This document shows, in pieces, positions 47,132-56,311 of a stretch of DNA of 64,000 bases. The DNA comes from Paramesorhizobium deserti (lineage in GTDB: Bacteria > Pseudomonadota > Alphaproteobacteria > Rhizobiales > Rhizobiaceae). Position 1 is the stretch's first letter; each line of letters begins with the position of its first letter. Below the pieces are notes generated by a model, which made no database searches, was not told where the DNA came from, and was given only the letters and a program-made list of their open reading frames with translations. A program made the position numbers and the translations under genes. Where the stretch lies: assembly GCF_001558695.1 (NCBI RefSeq), contig NZ_LNTU01000001.1, forward strand, positions 1,116,001 through 1,180,000. The letters run 5' to 3'.

Positions 47132-47327
47132 TTTCGTATTCCCCATTTTTCGATGCCGGATGCATCTTTTCTATCATGGATTTCCGAGCCTAGCGGAGAA
47201 CCATGTTCCAGAAACGAAGCTGCTCAGGAAAAGGAACCATTTATACGGGCAAAAATAAAGTACCGATGGACAGATCCAACTGACACAAGCTGACTCGAAT
47301 GAGCTCAGGACGCCTTTAAACCGGCTC

Positions 47328-48164
47328 TCAGGATACTTTAAGGCCGCTCACGAAACCTGCCGCCTCATGGGCGTGGATGCGGGTGCAGCGGATCAACTCG
47401 TCGAAATGGCGCTGCATGATGCGGATCGATTCGGCATTGTTGAGCACGAGATACATACCGCCGACGAAGATCGCGGCGCGCTGCGAGCCGAAGACGGTAT
47501 AGGGCACGGAAAAGCGCTCGCGCCCGTCGAAAATGAACAGGCGTAATGACGGATAAAGCTCATTGACGAGATCCGCCATATGCTGGAGCTGCTCGGCTCT
47601 CGCCGCGCGGGCAAGGCCGTTCCATATGCCGCTGCCTTCCGCCAGCGCCTCCAGCGTCTGCCGGGGCATGCAGACCTCCATATCGGTGCCGGGCTGGCGA
47701 TTGTAATCGAGCCGGAACGCCGTTTCGCTTGCCTGGCTCACCACACTTTGATGAGTAGCCGCCGCTTCATAGGCGATGGTCTGCGTCGTGCGCAGGAGAT
47801 CGGGAATGCGCGAGGGCACATAACGGATCTTCGAACCCGCCGCCTCCGCGTGCCATTTCATCAGCAGCGTCACATCATAACCGTCGCTGCCCTCCTCGAT
47901 CTCGAGGCTCGGGCGCAACTCGCCCATCAGCCCCTCATCCTGCGAAAGGCCGAGCAGCCAGTCGAGGGAGACGGAATGGCGCTCGGCGATATTGAGAAGC
48001 GTTTCGACGCGCGGCAGCCTCGGGGAAATGCCGGAGAGAAGCTGTGACAGGGCCGACCGGTCTATGCCGATCGCCGCGGCGAAGGCCGACTGGCTTTCGC
48101 CCGAGCGGGCGACGAGCTCGACGAGGCGCTTGCGAAACAGTTCCGCCAGATCTCTTTTGTCCAT
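47328..48164 (-). CDS. XRE family transcriptional regulator
   Basis: 278 residues. The N-terminal HTH (about 12-67) includes GESQSAFAAAIGIDRSALSQLL; the remaining 200 residues form an unassigned ligand or dimerisation domain with YDVTLLMKWHAEAAGSKIRYVP. It lies between the osmoprotectant operon and the desaturase gene. A 10-bp inverted repeat upstream (48181-48215) is a good autoregulatory operator. Whether it controls the transporter or the desaturase is open. Confidence 0.85.
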   Translation of the reverse strand: MDKRDLAELFRKRLVELVARSGESQSAFAAAIGIDRSALSQLLSGISPRLPRVETLLNIAERHSVSLDWLLGLSQDEGLMGELRPSLEIEEGSDGYDVTLLMKWHAEAAGSKIRYVPSRIPDLLRTTQTIAYEAAATHQSVVSQASETAFRLDYNRQPGTDMEVCMPRQTLEALAEGSGIWNGLARAARAEQLQHMADLVNELYPSLRLFIFDGRERFSVPYTVFGSQRAAIFVGGMYLVLNNAESIRIMQRHFDELIRCTRIHAHEAAGFVSGLKVS

Positions 48165-48180
48165 TTTTATCTCCTATTGC

Positions 48181-48215
48181 TGATAATCATCAACATTTGC
48201 GATATATGATTATCA
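48181..48215. promoter_or_regulatory. Probable XRE regulator operator
   Basis: Perfect 10-bp inverted repeat TGATAATCAT (48181-48190) and ATGATTATCA (48206-48215) with a 15-nt spacer. Each arm contains a near-palindromic TGATWATCA half. It starts 17 nt upstream of the XRE start codon and 85 nt before the divergent desaturase. Confidence 0.6.
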
Positions 48216-48299
48216 TACTCAACGCTCAGTCACCATAGTCTCGTTGTCCCGCGCCATCGCCGGTGCGATTCTTGAGCCGGCAAATCGGGGCACACTGAT

Positions 48300-49361
48300 A
48301 TGATTGGGAAATCTGCTCGTGAACAGGTACGGCTCGATGCAAAGCCGCGCCGCAGGAAAGCATTGCGAATCGAATGGCCGACGCTGGCGCTGATCGTCGG
48401 CTGCTACGCCTTCTGGTTCGGGGCCGGCGCGTACCTTTTCCCCCTGATGCCGGTTTTCGCCCTCGCCCTGATGGGAGTCGCGGTGGCGCTCCACTCATCG
48501 CTGCAGCATGAGGTGCTGCACGGGCATCCCACCCGCAGCGCCATCATCAACGAAGCGCTGGTGTTCCTGCCGATCGGCCTGTTCTACCCCTACCGGCGTT
48601 ACAAGCAGACGCATCTGCAGCACCATGCGGACGAGCGGCTGACCGACCCTTATGACGATCCCGAGAGCTATTACAGGGCGCTCGCCGACTGGCAGAAGCT
48701 GCCTTTCTTCCTGAAAATGCTCCTGCGGTTTAACAATACGCTCATCGGCCGTGTCAGCATCGGCCCGGCGCTGATGATCACCGGATTTTTCATCTCGGAA
48801 TGGAGGAACATCCGGGCAGGCGAGCGGAAAATCCGCCTCGCCTGGCTGCTGCATTTCGCCGGTCTCGCCCCCGCCCTCCTGATCATATCCTTCGTCTTCG
48901 GCGTTCCGCTCTGGCTCTATGCCCTGACCTCGGCCTATCTCGGCCTCGCCATCATCGCGATCCGCACCTATTGCGAGCATCAATGGTCGGAACGCCCGGA
49001 TGGCAGAACCATCATCGTCGAGAAATCGATCCTGGCGCCGCTCTTCCTCAACAACAATCTGCATTTCGTCCATCACAAGCAGCCGCGGGCGGCTTGGTAC
49101 GAGCTGCCGGCGCTCTACCGCGCCAGACGGGAAGAGTGGCAACGGATGAACGAGGGCTATGTCTTCCGCAATTATCTCGAGGTGCTGCGCGCCTTCGCGC
49201 TCAGCATCAAGGAACCAGTCGTCCATCCGGCATGGCGACGCGGCGAAGCGGTAGTCCAGACCGAGAATCTTCCCGATCAGGCATTCCGTCCGCGCCGGTT
49301 CCACGTCAATATCCATGGCGGCGCGACCGCGCCGATTCCGGCGGAGCCGAAGCACGAGTGA
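48300..49361 (+). CDS. Membrane fatty acid desaturase
   Basis: 353-residue di-iron membrane enzyme. Histidine boxes are visible: HSSLQHEVLHGH (65-76), HLQHH (105-109) and the C-terminal NNNLHFVHHKQP, with CEHQW before it; hydrophobic helices lie around 27-63 and 180-220. It is of the bacterial desaturase/hydroxylase type acting on fatty acyl or carotenoid-like substrates. The start at ATG 48300 has a weak ribosome site. It ends within the start codon of the next gene. Confidence 0.9.
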   Translation: MIGKSAREQVRLDAKPRRRKALRIEWPTLALIVGCYAFWFGAGAYLFPLMPVFALALMGVAVALHSSLQHEVLHGHPTRSAIINEALVFLPIGLFYPYRRYKQTHLQHHADERLTDPYDDPESYYRALADWQKLPFFLKMLLRFNNTLIGRVSIGPALMITGFFISEWRNIRAGERKIRLAWLLHFAGLAPALLIISFVFGVPLWLYALTSAYLGLAIIAIRTYCEHQWSERPDGRTIIVEKSILAPLFLNNNLHFVHHKQPRAAWYELPALYRARREEWQRMNEGYVFRNYLEVLRAFALSIKEPVVHPAWRRGEAVVQTENLPDQAFRPRRFHVNIHGGATAPIPAEPKHE

Positions 49362-50134
49362 GACATATAGCTGCCCTTCCCATGTATGACTGGCCGGAGC
49401 TGCGCGGCGAGACGGATGCGCGCTGGGCGGCGATGCGCGACGATCTCCACCGGTGGGGGATCGACGCGCCGGCGCATCTGACGAGGTGCAACGGTGACAT
49501 GCCGGCGATATCAGGCGGCATTCGCGACGGGCTGGGCAACATCATCGCCCCCGATCCGGCCAACCTGCCGCCTGATGAGCTCGACCTTGCCGTGCTCTGG
49601 CGCCATCCCGGCCTGCTGGTGGCCGAGACCTGCTGGGGGCCGATGGAACTGGGCCTTGGCTCCCATGTAACCGTGATCGGACAGACCGATTATGACGGGA
49701 TCGCCGGCGGCAGCGGCGCGCTCTATTCGAGCGTGATCGTGGCACGCCGGGGTGAAGGACAGCCGGTGCCGCCTGCCGCAGACGGCAGCGCCCGGCTGCT
49801 CGCCAAATTCCTTCGTGGCAGGCGCCTCGCTTTTAACGAACGCCAATCGCTTTCCGGCTATCTCGCGCTCGAACGCGATCTGGAAGCTATGGGGACTGGC
49901 ATCGCCATTTTCGCGGAAACGGTACAGACCGGCGCGCACCGCGCCTCGATCCGCGCGGTCGCCGAAGGTCTGGCGGATGTCGCCGCGATCGATTGCAAAT
50001 CCTGGGCGCTGGCGCAGCGCTTCGAGCCGGCAGCGAAGGCGCTCCACGCCGTCGGCTGGACGGCCCGGCGCAAAGGCCTGCCGCTGATCCGCTCGATAGC
50101 CCTGCGGATCAGCCCCAGCGTTACCGCCGCTTAG
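49358..50134 (+). CDS. PhnD-like substrate-binding protein without signal peptide
   Basis: 258 residues of the phosphate/phosphonate-binding (PhnD-like) superfamily: IAALPMYDWPELRGETDARW at the start, GLGSHVTVIGQTDYDG, LAFNERQSLSGY and VAAIDCKSW. The start is taken as GTG 49358, overlapping the desaturase stop (GTGA), because homologues keep the AALPMYDWPE segment; ATG 49382 would cut it. There is no signal peptide, so a cytosolic role is likely. It converges on the polysaccharide cluster, overlapping by 14 bp. No phosphonate transporter genes are nearby. Confidence 0.85.
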   Translation: MRHIAALPMYDWPELRGETDARWAAMRDDLHRWGIDAPAHLTRCNGDMPAISGGIRDGLGNIIAPDPANLPPDELDLAVLWRHPGLLVAETCWGPMELGLGSHVTVIGQTDYDGIAGGSGALYSSVIVARRGEGQPVPPAADGSARLLAKFLRGRRLAFNERQSLSGYLALERDLEAMGTGIAIFAETVQTGAHRASIRAVAEGLADVAAIDCKSWALAQRFEPAAKALHAVGWTARRKGLPLIRSIALRISPSVTAA

Positions 50135-51275
50135 GAGGACCCCCCGCTGTTTCCTCATAGACCTGCAGGGTCCGGCCCGCGATGCTGGGCCAGCCATAGG
50201 CCTTTTCGATATGGCTTGCGCGTGCGGATGCTTCTTTCTCCGAGAACGGCTCGGCCAGCTTGCGGCGCAACGCGGATGCCAGTTCGTCGACGTTGCCGAG
50301 CGGGAAATAATCCTCGGGCGGCAGCCCTATCTCGAGATTGGCGGTGATGTCGCTGGCGAGCACCGGCAGGCCATAGCCCATCGCTTCCAGGAGGGCGATC
50401 GGCATGCCCTCATGGCTCGAAGGCAGCACGAAAAGGCGGGCATTCCCGAACAGGCATGCAAGATCGTCTCCGGTCTGCATGCCGGCGAGAACCGCGCCGG
50501 GGGTTTTCTCGGCCAGCTTTTCCACCTCCTGCGCATAGGAGGCCGTATGCTCGGCGGAACCGACGAGGACGAGCTTGAGCGAAGGATCGTTCAGCCTGGC
50601 GAAGGCGGCGATCAGATCGAGCTGGCGCTTTTCCGGCACGATACGCGCGACCAAGATGACATAGCGGCGCGGCGCGAGGCCGAATTTCTCCAAGATGCCG
50701 GTATCGGAAACGCCGCGACGGACCGAAACGCCATTCGGCACGAACCGCACCGGGACGCCGTAGCGCTTCTCCATAGTCCGGGCGATGTCGTTGGAAACCG
50801 CGATGCGCCTGTCTGCAAAGCGCATTCCCGCGCTTTCCCCGAGCTTCAACACGGTCCTCGCGAAGCGGTTCCATTTCTGCCGGTGATAATCGAAGCCGTG
50901 ATGGGTGACGACCACCTTGAGCCCCAGCAGCCTTGCGAGCGGGGTCATGAGAGCAGGCCCGATGGCATGGATATGCAGGATATCGGGGCGACGCCAGGCC
51001 GCGACGAAAACCCCAAGCGCGGTGTGAACGATGGCTTCGAATTTCATGGAACGGGGCGCCCAGAGCGGCAGCACCCGAATGTCTTTCCACATGTAGGGAG
51101 CGGAATGCGGCAGATAAGGTTTGCGGCCGATCACCTCCACGTCCCACCCCTTTTCGACAAATTGGCGGCTCAGCTCTTCCACGTGCTTTTCGACGCCGCC
51201 CTGCACGTCGGGAATGCCGCGCAAGCCGAGCATCATTACTTCAGGCCGTTTTTCGGCAACGCCACGCTCGCTCAT
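50121..51275 (-). CDS. Glycosyltransferase family 4
   Basis: 384-residue GT-B fold enzyme. N-terminal GLRGIPDVQGGVEKHVEEL and HIHAIGPALMTPLARLLG, and the C-terminal nucleotide-sugar domain with VARIVPEKRQLDLI and the EX7E-type HEGMPIALLEAMGYGLPVLAS. Probably adds a sugar to a growing lipid-linked glycan at the cytoplasmic face. It overlaps the preceding glycosyltransferase by 4 nt (ATGA) and ends the minus-strand operon. Confidence 0.92.
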   Translation of the reverse strand: MSERGVAEKRPEVMMLGLRGIPDVQGGVEKHVEELSRQFVEKGWDVEVIGRKPYLPHSAPYMWKDIRVLPLWAPRSMKFEAIVHTALGVFVAAWRRPDILHIHAIGPALMTPLARLLGLKVVVTHHGFDYHRQKWNRFARTVLKLGESAGMRFADRRIAVSNDIARTMEKRYGVPVRFVPNGVSVRRGVSDTGILEKFGLAPRRYVILVARIVPEKRQLDLIAAFARLNDPSLKLVLVGSAEHTASYAQEVEKLAEKTPGAVLAGMQTGDDLACLFGNARLFVLPSSHEGMPIALLEAMGYGLPVLASDITANLEIGLPPEDYFPLGNVDELASALRRKLAEPFSEKEASARASHIEKAYGWPSIAGRTLQVYEETAGGPPKRR

Positions 51276-52522
51276 GCCGAAGCTCCGAGCGCGGCATAGA
51301 GATCGACCATGCGGTCGCGATAGGCAGCGGACGAAAATTCGCGGGCAACCCAGTCACGGCCGCTCGATCCCATATGGGCCCTTGCAGCGGGCGACAGATC
51401 AGACATGACGCTCAGAACCCGTGCGAGATCGTCGACATCGCCCGACACAGCGGTCATTCCCGTCTCCCCTTCCCTGATCATTTCCGGGATTCCGCCGATA
51501 TCGGCGCCGATAACCGGCCGGCCCAGCGCGTAGGCCTCAAGCAAGCTGACCGGCGCGTTCTCATACCATTCCGACGGCAGAACCAGAGCCCGGGACTGTC
51601 CGATGAGGCGGAAGAGACTTTCCCCCGAGACATGCCCGGCAAAGGTGACATCCGTGCCGAGCTCCGCTGCAAGCGTGCGCAGGGCCTTTTCCTCGGGGCC
51701 GGTGCCGGCGATGACAAGCCGCTGCTTCGACAAGGCGGCGGCGCGGATCAGGGTGGCGATCCCCTTTTCCGGCGCCAGCCTGCCGGCAAAGACAAAATAG
51801 TCGCTTTCGTCCCAGCCGGTGGCAAAGCCGTCGGTATCTACGAAATTCGGAATGTAGGCAAACTGTTCCGCCGGCCAGCCCCATTCGACCAGCTTGTCGC
51901 GATAGAAGCGGCTCGGCACAACGAATCTGTCCACCTTGTCCCGGTAGAGGCCGAGGCCGCGATGCACCATGGTCTCAAGCAGAACCAGGCCGCTCAGGGC
52001 CGTCGACTGCTTGATACAACGATGCCGCACGACATTGTAGATCCTGCCGCCTCGGCATTCCTCGCAGATATGACCGTCGACCAGCATCTTGTAGGCCGGA
52101 CAGGCGAGCTTCAAATCATGCACCGTCATCACGGTTGGGATGCCGGCCTTTTTCAAAGTCGGGAAGATCGATGGCGAGATGTGGTGATAGACGTTGTGCG
52201 CATGGGCGATATCGGGAGGCGCGCGCTCGATCAACGCCTCGATCTTGCGCTGTGCCTCGAAGGAATAGATGATCTTGCCGGCCTGGACGATTTTGGTCAG
52301 CGGGCTGCTCTTGCGGCCATATTCGATTTCCGAAACGAAATAGCCGGACCAGGGGGAGGCTCGGTTTTCCGGATGCTGCATGGCGAAGGGAATAACGTCC
52401 CAGCCGATTTCCTGGAAAAGCTGCATATGCTCGAGGAAGATCGTTTCCGCCCCGCCGCGCCGGTAGAAATAATTATTGATGGCGAGGAGACGCGGATGGA
52501 CATCTTTTTCCGACTGTTTCAG
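51272..52522 (-). CDS. Glycosyltransferase family 4, apparent CTG start
   Basis: About 416 residues of GT-B fold: LLAINNYFYRRGGAETIFLE at the start, HAHNVYHHISPSIFPTLK, a Cys-rich CPAYKMLVDGHICEEC, FAGRLAPEKGIATLIRA and the ENAPVSLLEAYALGRPVIG donor motif. No ATG, GTG or TTG lies in frame between 52678 and the conserved N-terminus. The CTG at 52522-52520 overlaps the upstream TGA as CTGA and has GGGAGA 8 nt upstream, so it is the best start. ATG 52678 would overlap the deacetylase gene by 160 bp. Confidence 0.82.
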   Translation of the reverse strand: MKQSEKDVHPRLLAINNYFYRRGGAETIFLEHMQLFQEIGWDVIPFAMQHPENRASPWSGYFVSEIEYGRKSSPLTKIVQAGKIIYSFEAQRKIEALIERAPPDIAHAHNVYHHISPSIFPTLKKAGIPTVMTVHDLKLACPAYKMLVDGHICEECRGGRIYNVVRHRCIKQSTALSGLVLLETMVHRGLGLYRDKVDRFVVPSRFYRDKLVEWGWPAEQFAYIPNFVDTDGFATGWDESDYFVFAGRLAPEKGIATLIRAAALSKQRLVIAGTGPEEKALRTLAAELGTDVTFAGHVSGESLFRLIGQSRALVLPSEWYENAPVSLLEAYALGRPVIGADIGGIPEMIREGETGMTAVSGDVDDLARVLSVMSDLSPAARAHMGSSGRDWVAREFSSAAYRDRMVDLYAALGASA

Positions 52523-53313
52523 GACCTGGGTCTCCCGAGTTCGGCAACCGCATCCCTGACGGTCAGCACCGCGCAGCCGCTGGAGAGCGTATAGGAAACG
52601 AGCTTGTCGAAGGTTTCCGGCGTGCAGCCAAAGGGTGTCGGTTTCGATGCAATGTCGTGGGTGAAGAAGATCAACCATCCCGGTTCGGCGACGAGTTCGT
52701 CTATCCGGCCGGTCAGCCCCAGGGCATGGGATTCAGGCTGCCTGATCTCGACCCCATGGAGGAAGAACGGGTTGACGGAGCCGCGGTTGATCCCCTCCCC
52801 GCCGGCCCGGCAGGTGGCAAAACGGCGCTCGAAGACATGCCGCGTGCGGAACGAGCCGGCATTATAGGGATAGGCGAAATTACGCTTGCCGGCACTCTCC
52901 TCGATTTGGTCGAGGTGATGCCGGTTGCGCTCGAGGTCGGCTTCCATGGCCTTGGCGCCTACATGGCGCACCTTTTTATGGGAGAAGGTGTGGCAGCCGA
53001 CCTCGTGCCCACGAGCGGCGAGTTCAAGACATCCTTCCCGCGTGATCAGCGCGCGGTCCGGCTCTTCACGTCCGGCAAGCGACCCGGCGATATAGAACGT
53101 GCCGCGCACCCCATGTTCCTCAAGGATGCGCGCGCCATTGGCGAGCGCGGTATCCGGAACATCATCGAATGTGAAGGACACCAGCGGCCGCGACGTCTCG
53201 ATGGAAATACGGGGACCAGGCATCCGACGCAAGAGCCTGTCGGTAATGCGGTCCGCCCAGAAATCGAGTTTGTTCAGCACCTCAGGCATGGGCGATCGTA
53301 TCCGCCCGTCCAT
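52519..53313 (-). CDS. Polysaccharide deacetylase (CE4/NodB homology)
   Basis: 264 residues of the NodB-homology fold. Motif 1 is VSFTFDDVPDT with the catalytic Asp pair, motif 2 is VGCHTFSHKKV with metal His residues, and FFTHDIA is late. It deacetylates N-acetylhexosamines in a glycan; with no signal peptide it probably acts on a cytoplasmic, lipid-linked intermediate. ATG 53313 is uncertain against ATG 53289; neither has a strong ribosome site. It is coupled to the following glycosyltransferase by the CTGA overlap. Confidence 0.9.
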   Translation of the reverse strand: MDGRIRSPMPEVLNKLDFWADRITDRLLRRMPGPRISIETSRPLVSFTFDDVPDTALANGARILEEHGVRGTFYIAGSLAGREEPDRALITREGCLELAARGHEVGCHTFSHKKVRHVGAKAMEADLERNRHHLDQIEESAGKRNFAYPYNAGSFRTRHVFERRFATCRAGGEGINRGSVNPFFLHGVEIRQPESHALGLTGRIDELVAEPGWLIFFTHDIASKPTPFGCTPETFDKLVSYTLSSGCAVLTVRDAVAELGRPRS

Positions 53314-53339
53314 ACAGCTCGACTGTTTCCACGATCAAC

Positions 53340-54830
53340 TCACCCCCGCACCAGCGCCAACCGTTGCTCCTCGCGGATTGCGCCGAACAAACCTAGCGCC
53401 AGAACCAGGCAAATGCCAATGGCCGATCCGACGATCGCGCCGCCCACGGCCAGAAGCATCGTGCGCGGCGGCCAGCTCCTGCTCAGCGGCGGCACTGCGG
53501 TGGATATCACCCTGATGTTGGTGGTGTCCAGCTGCTGGCGCTCCGCCGTCTCGCCTGCGCGCGTCAGGAAGGTCTGGTATATGGCGACCTTGGCGGCCCT
53601 GTCGCGTTCGAGGTCACTCAACTGGACCTCTGCGTCATTGTCGATGGAGACGGATGCCCGCGCGCGCGCCGCCTGCCTGTTGAGCGTATCGACCACCGAA
53701 GCCGCCTGTTCGACGTCCACTTGGGCCTTGCGCAGCATCCGGGCGATCTCCTGCGCGATTTCACGCTGCAATCCTTCCAGCTGCGATTGCGCGCTGACGA
53801 GCCCGGGATAGCGGGGACCATAGGTCATGGACATGGCGTCGACCCTCTGCTTGAGGGTGGCATATTGCGTACGCAATCCGGTCAGGGTGGGCGATTGCAA
53901 GGTGCTGGACGGGCTTATCGCATTGGGGCTGGCCGCCGTCAGCTCCTGATACCGGGATTGGGCTTCGGCCAGACGGGCCTGAGCATCTATCAGCCTGATA
54001 TTGATCTGGCCCATCGATTGGGCGCTGATCAGTTCACCCCCACTGGCCTGGAGACCATGGGCGCGCTTGAAGGCCGCGACCTTCTCCTCCGCCTCTGTCG
54101 CCTCCTTCTTGAGCTCGGCGAGGCGCCTGCTCAGCGCGGACGTCGCCCGGCCGGCATCAGCCGCTTCCGATTGCGCCACCTCCTCCTCGAACGCCTTGGC
54201 AACCGCATCGGCCACCCGGACGGATTTCTCGGGATCGCTGGTCCAGACGGCTACGGTGATGATGAAAGTGCGCTCCTGGCGCTGCGCCGATATGCGCTCC
54301 GACAGGCTTCGCATCGCCGCTAGTGTGTTATCGCCCGATGCGGGCCGGGCTCCGAAGAGCGACCGGAAACTGAACCCGCCATCCTTGCCCGTGAATTCCG
54401 GATCGCTCTCGAGATCGAGCTCCTTCACCACCCGGCGCAACACATTGCCCGACGTCAGCACCAGCAGCTTGCTCCCCACATCGAGAAGCTGGCTTTCGCT
54501 TTGCTGGTTCTGCGGATAGATGTCGTTCGGCATGACCTGAAGGTTGGAGGGCGGTACGAGAATATCGGTATAAACGACATAGCGCGGCGTGGCGGTAACA
54601 CCATAGCCTATGCCGATCAGGGCGCCGATCAGCATTGCCGCGAGAATCCAGCTCCAGCGATCAAGCAGCCAGGAGACGACGCGCGCCGGATCGACCTGCG
54701 GAAAGGCAAGTGACGAAACGGCAGGCCTGGAACGAGGTTCGTCCTCGACCCGGATACGCTCATCATCGCCCCTCGCCGCATTTGTGGCGTCCGTCTGCGC
54801 CTTGGCGGCAAGGTCACGTAAGGTGTACAT
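53340..54830 (-). CDS. Polysaccharide chain-length/export protein (Wzz/GumC family)
   Basis: About 496 residues. A first membrane helix (near 60-80, WSWILAAMLIGALIGIGYG) and a second near the C-terminus (MLLAVGGAIVGSAIGICLVLAL) bracket a long periplasmic coiled-coil region. PPLSRSWPPRTMLL is the Pro-rich segment before the second helix. There is no C-terminal tyrosine kinase domain. ATG 54830 has AAGG 9 nt upstream; ATG 54848 and TTG 54854 are alternatives. It controls glycan length or export with an outer-membrane partner not seen here. Confidence 0.88.
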   Translation of the reverse strand: MYTLRDLAAKAQTDATNAARGDDERIRVEDEPRSRPAVSSLAFPQVDPARVVSWLLDRWSWILAAMLIGALIGIGYGVTATPRYVVYTDILVPPSNLQVMPNDIYPQNQQSESQLLDVGSKLLVLTSGNVLRRVVKELDLESDPEFTGKDGGFSFRSLFGARPASGDNTLAAMRSLSERISAQRQERTFIITVAVWTSDPEKSVRVADAVAKAFEEEVAQSEAADAGRATSALSRRLAELKKEATEAEEKVAAFKRAHGLQASGGELISAQSMGQINIRLIDAQARLAEAQSRYQELTAASPNAISPSSTLQSPTLTGLRTQYATLKQRVDAMSMTYGPRYPGLVSAQSQLEGLQREIAQEIARMLRKAQVDVEQAASVVDTLNRQAARARASVSIDNDAEVQLSDLERDRAAKVAIYQTFLTRAGETAERQQLDTTNIRVISTAVPPLSRSWPPRTMLLAVGGAIVGSAIGICLVLALGLFGAIREEQRLALVRG

Positions 54831-54923
54831 CGGATCATACCTTGTCATTATCAATCAAAGCGTAACGGTTTTCCTGTATCGAGAACTAAGCGATAGGTTG
54901 AAAAATTTGGTTAATGAAATGCT

Positions 54924-56288
54924 ATGCCGGCTCCAGGGACGGCAACGGCGCTAGCAGAGTTTGGGACGGCTTCACGATCAATGGCGCATATTCCGACTGA
55001 CCGCGCTGGCCGGCTCCGGCAGTTCTTGCCCATGATCCTGTCCTATGCCGCTTCGAGCGGCAGCCTTGTCACGGCCAACGCGGCACAACTCGTCACTTTC
55101 GCGATTCTCGCCCGCTTCTTCGGCGCCGACCAATTCGGCGTCTACGTCGCCTTCACGGCGATAACCAGCATTGCGGTCCATCTGTGCGGTCTCGGCGCAA
55201 ACGAATGCCTGGTGCGCCGCGTCGCCCAGGACCACGCGATCTACCCCAAGATGCTGGGCCACAATCTGATCCTGATTGCGATAAGCAGCGCCGTCCTCAT
55301 CACCGCCGGAATGATCATTCTGCCACGCTGGATTGAACTGTCGCCCAATCCGGCGGTGAATCTGGCCACCATACTGCTGATGCTCGTCACCAACATCGTG
55401 CTGGTGCGCCTGATCTTATTGGCCGAGCAGATATTCATCGCGCACTCGCGTTTCGCCGATGCCAACAAATCGGTCGTCGGCTTCGCCTTTGCAAGAACGG
55501 GCGCGGCGGCACTTGCCTGCCTCGGTTTCGGGGTCTCCACGGTGACGCAATGGGCGGTATGGCAATTCGCCGCCCATGTGCTGGTGCTGCTCGTATATGC
55601 ATGGTGGCTGCGCAAGTTCGGGCCTCCACGATACCGGATCGTGCGTGACGAAATCCGCCTCGGTATCCTCTTCGCCACGCCCTTCATCTTCCGGGCCGTC
55701 CGGCAGAATGTCGACCTGCTGATGCTTGGCATCGTTGCGACCCCGGAAGTCATCGGCAGCTATGGCGTCGTGAGGCGGATCACGGACAGCAGCTACATGA
55801 CGGTCGACGCCCTCAACAGGCTCGTCTATCCCGGCCTTGCCCGGGCAAGCACCAAGGGCATCCATAACGTCGTCGATCGCAGCAAGAAGATCCTCATCGC
55901 AGGTTTGGGCATCGGCGCCGTCTCGGCCATAGCCATATTCGTGCTGGCGCCATTCCTGCCGATCCTGTTCGGCCGCGAATATGTTTCCCTCGAATCCTTC
56001 AGCCGGATCCTGTGCTGGGTGGTCATTCTCGTCTCCATGTGGGCGGTCGCCACAGAAGCGCTGGGGGCGGCGGGGCAGCACGCATTCCGCGCCGCCATTC
56101 TCAATACCGGCAACGTGCTGGGCGCCATTCTGATCGCCTTTGCGACATGGCTCGCGCCGCCGCAGGGCACGTTCTTCTCCATCTACGTAATCGAAGGCGG
56201 CATCGTGATTGCCGCATGGATCGTCCTCCTCCGGCTTGCGCGCCGCAGCCGGAGAGCATCCGAGGCCGGCGGAAACAACCAATCATGA
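54924..56288 (+). CDS. Polysaccharide flippase (Wzx-like, MOP superfamily)
   Basis: 454 residues with 12 to 14 hydrophobic helices, starting LRQFLPMILSYAASSGSLVTANAAQLVTF-like (positions 31-58). Lacks other domains. It would flip lipid-linked repeat units across the inner membrane. ATG 54924 and ATG 54981 are both possible; neither has a good ribosome site. It is divergent from the Wzz/GumC gene. Its end overlaps a possible start of the next gene (ATGA at 56285-56288). Confidence 0.9.
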   Translation: MPAPGTATALAEFGTASRSMAHIPTDRAGRLRQFLPMILSYAASSGSLVTANAAQLVTFAILARFFGADQFGVYVAFTAITSIAVHLCGLGANECLVRRVAQDHAIYPKMLGHNLILIAISSAVLITAGMIILPRWIELSPNPAVNLATILLMLVTNIVLVRLILLAEQIFIAHSRFADANKSVVGFAFARTGAAALACLGFGVSTVTQWAVWQFAAHVLVLLVYAWWLRKFGPPRYRIVRDEIRLGILFATPFIFRAVRQNVDLLMLGIVATPEVIGSYGVVRRITDSSYMTVDALNRLVYPGLARASTKGIHNVVDRSKKILIAGLGIGAVSAIAIFVLAPFLPILFGREYVSLESFSRILCWVVILVSMWAVATEALGAAGQHAFRAAILNTGNVLGAILIAFATWLAPPQGTFFSIYVIEGGIVIAAWIVLLRLARRSRRASEAGGNNQS

Positions 56289-56311
56289 CAATTGCAGTTC
56301 GGGAGGGGGCG

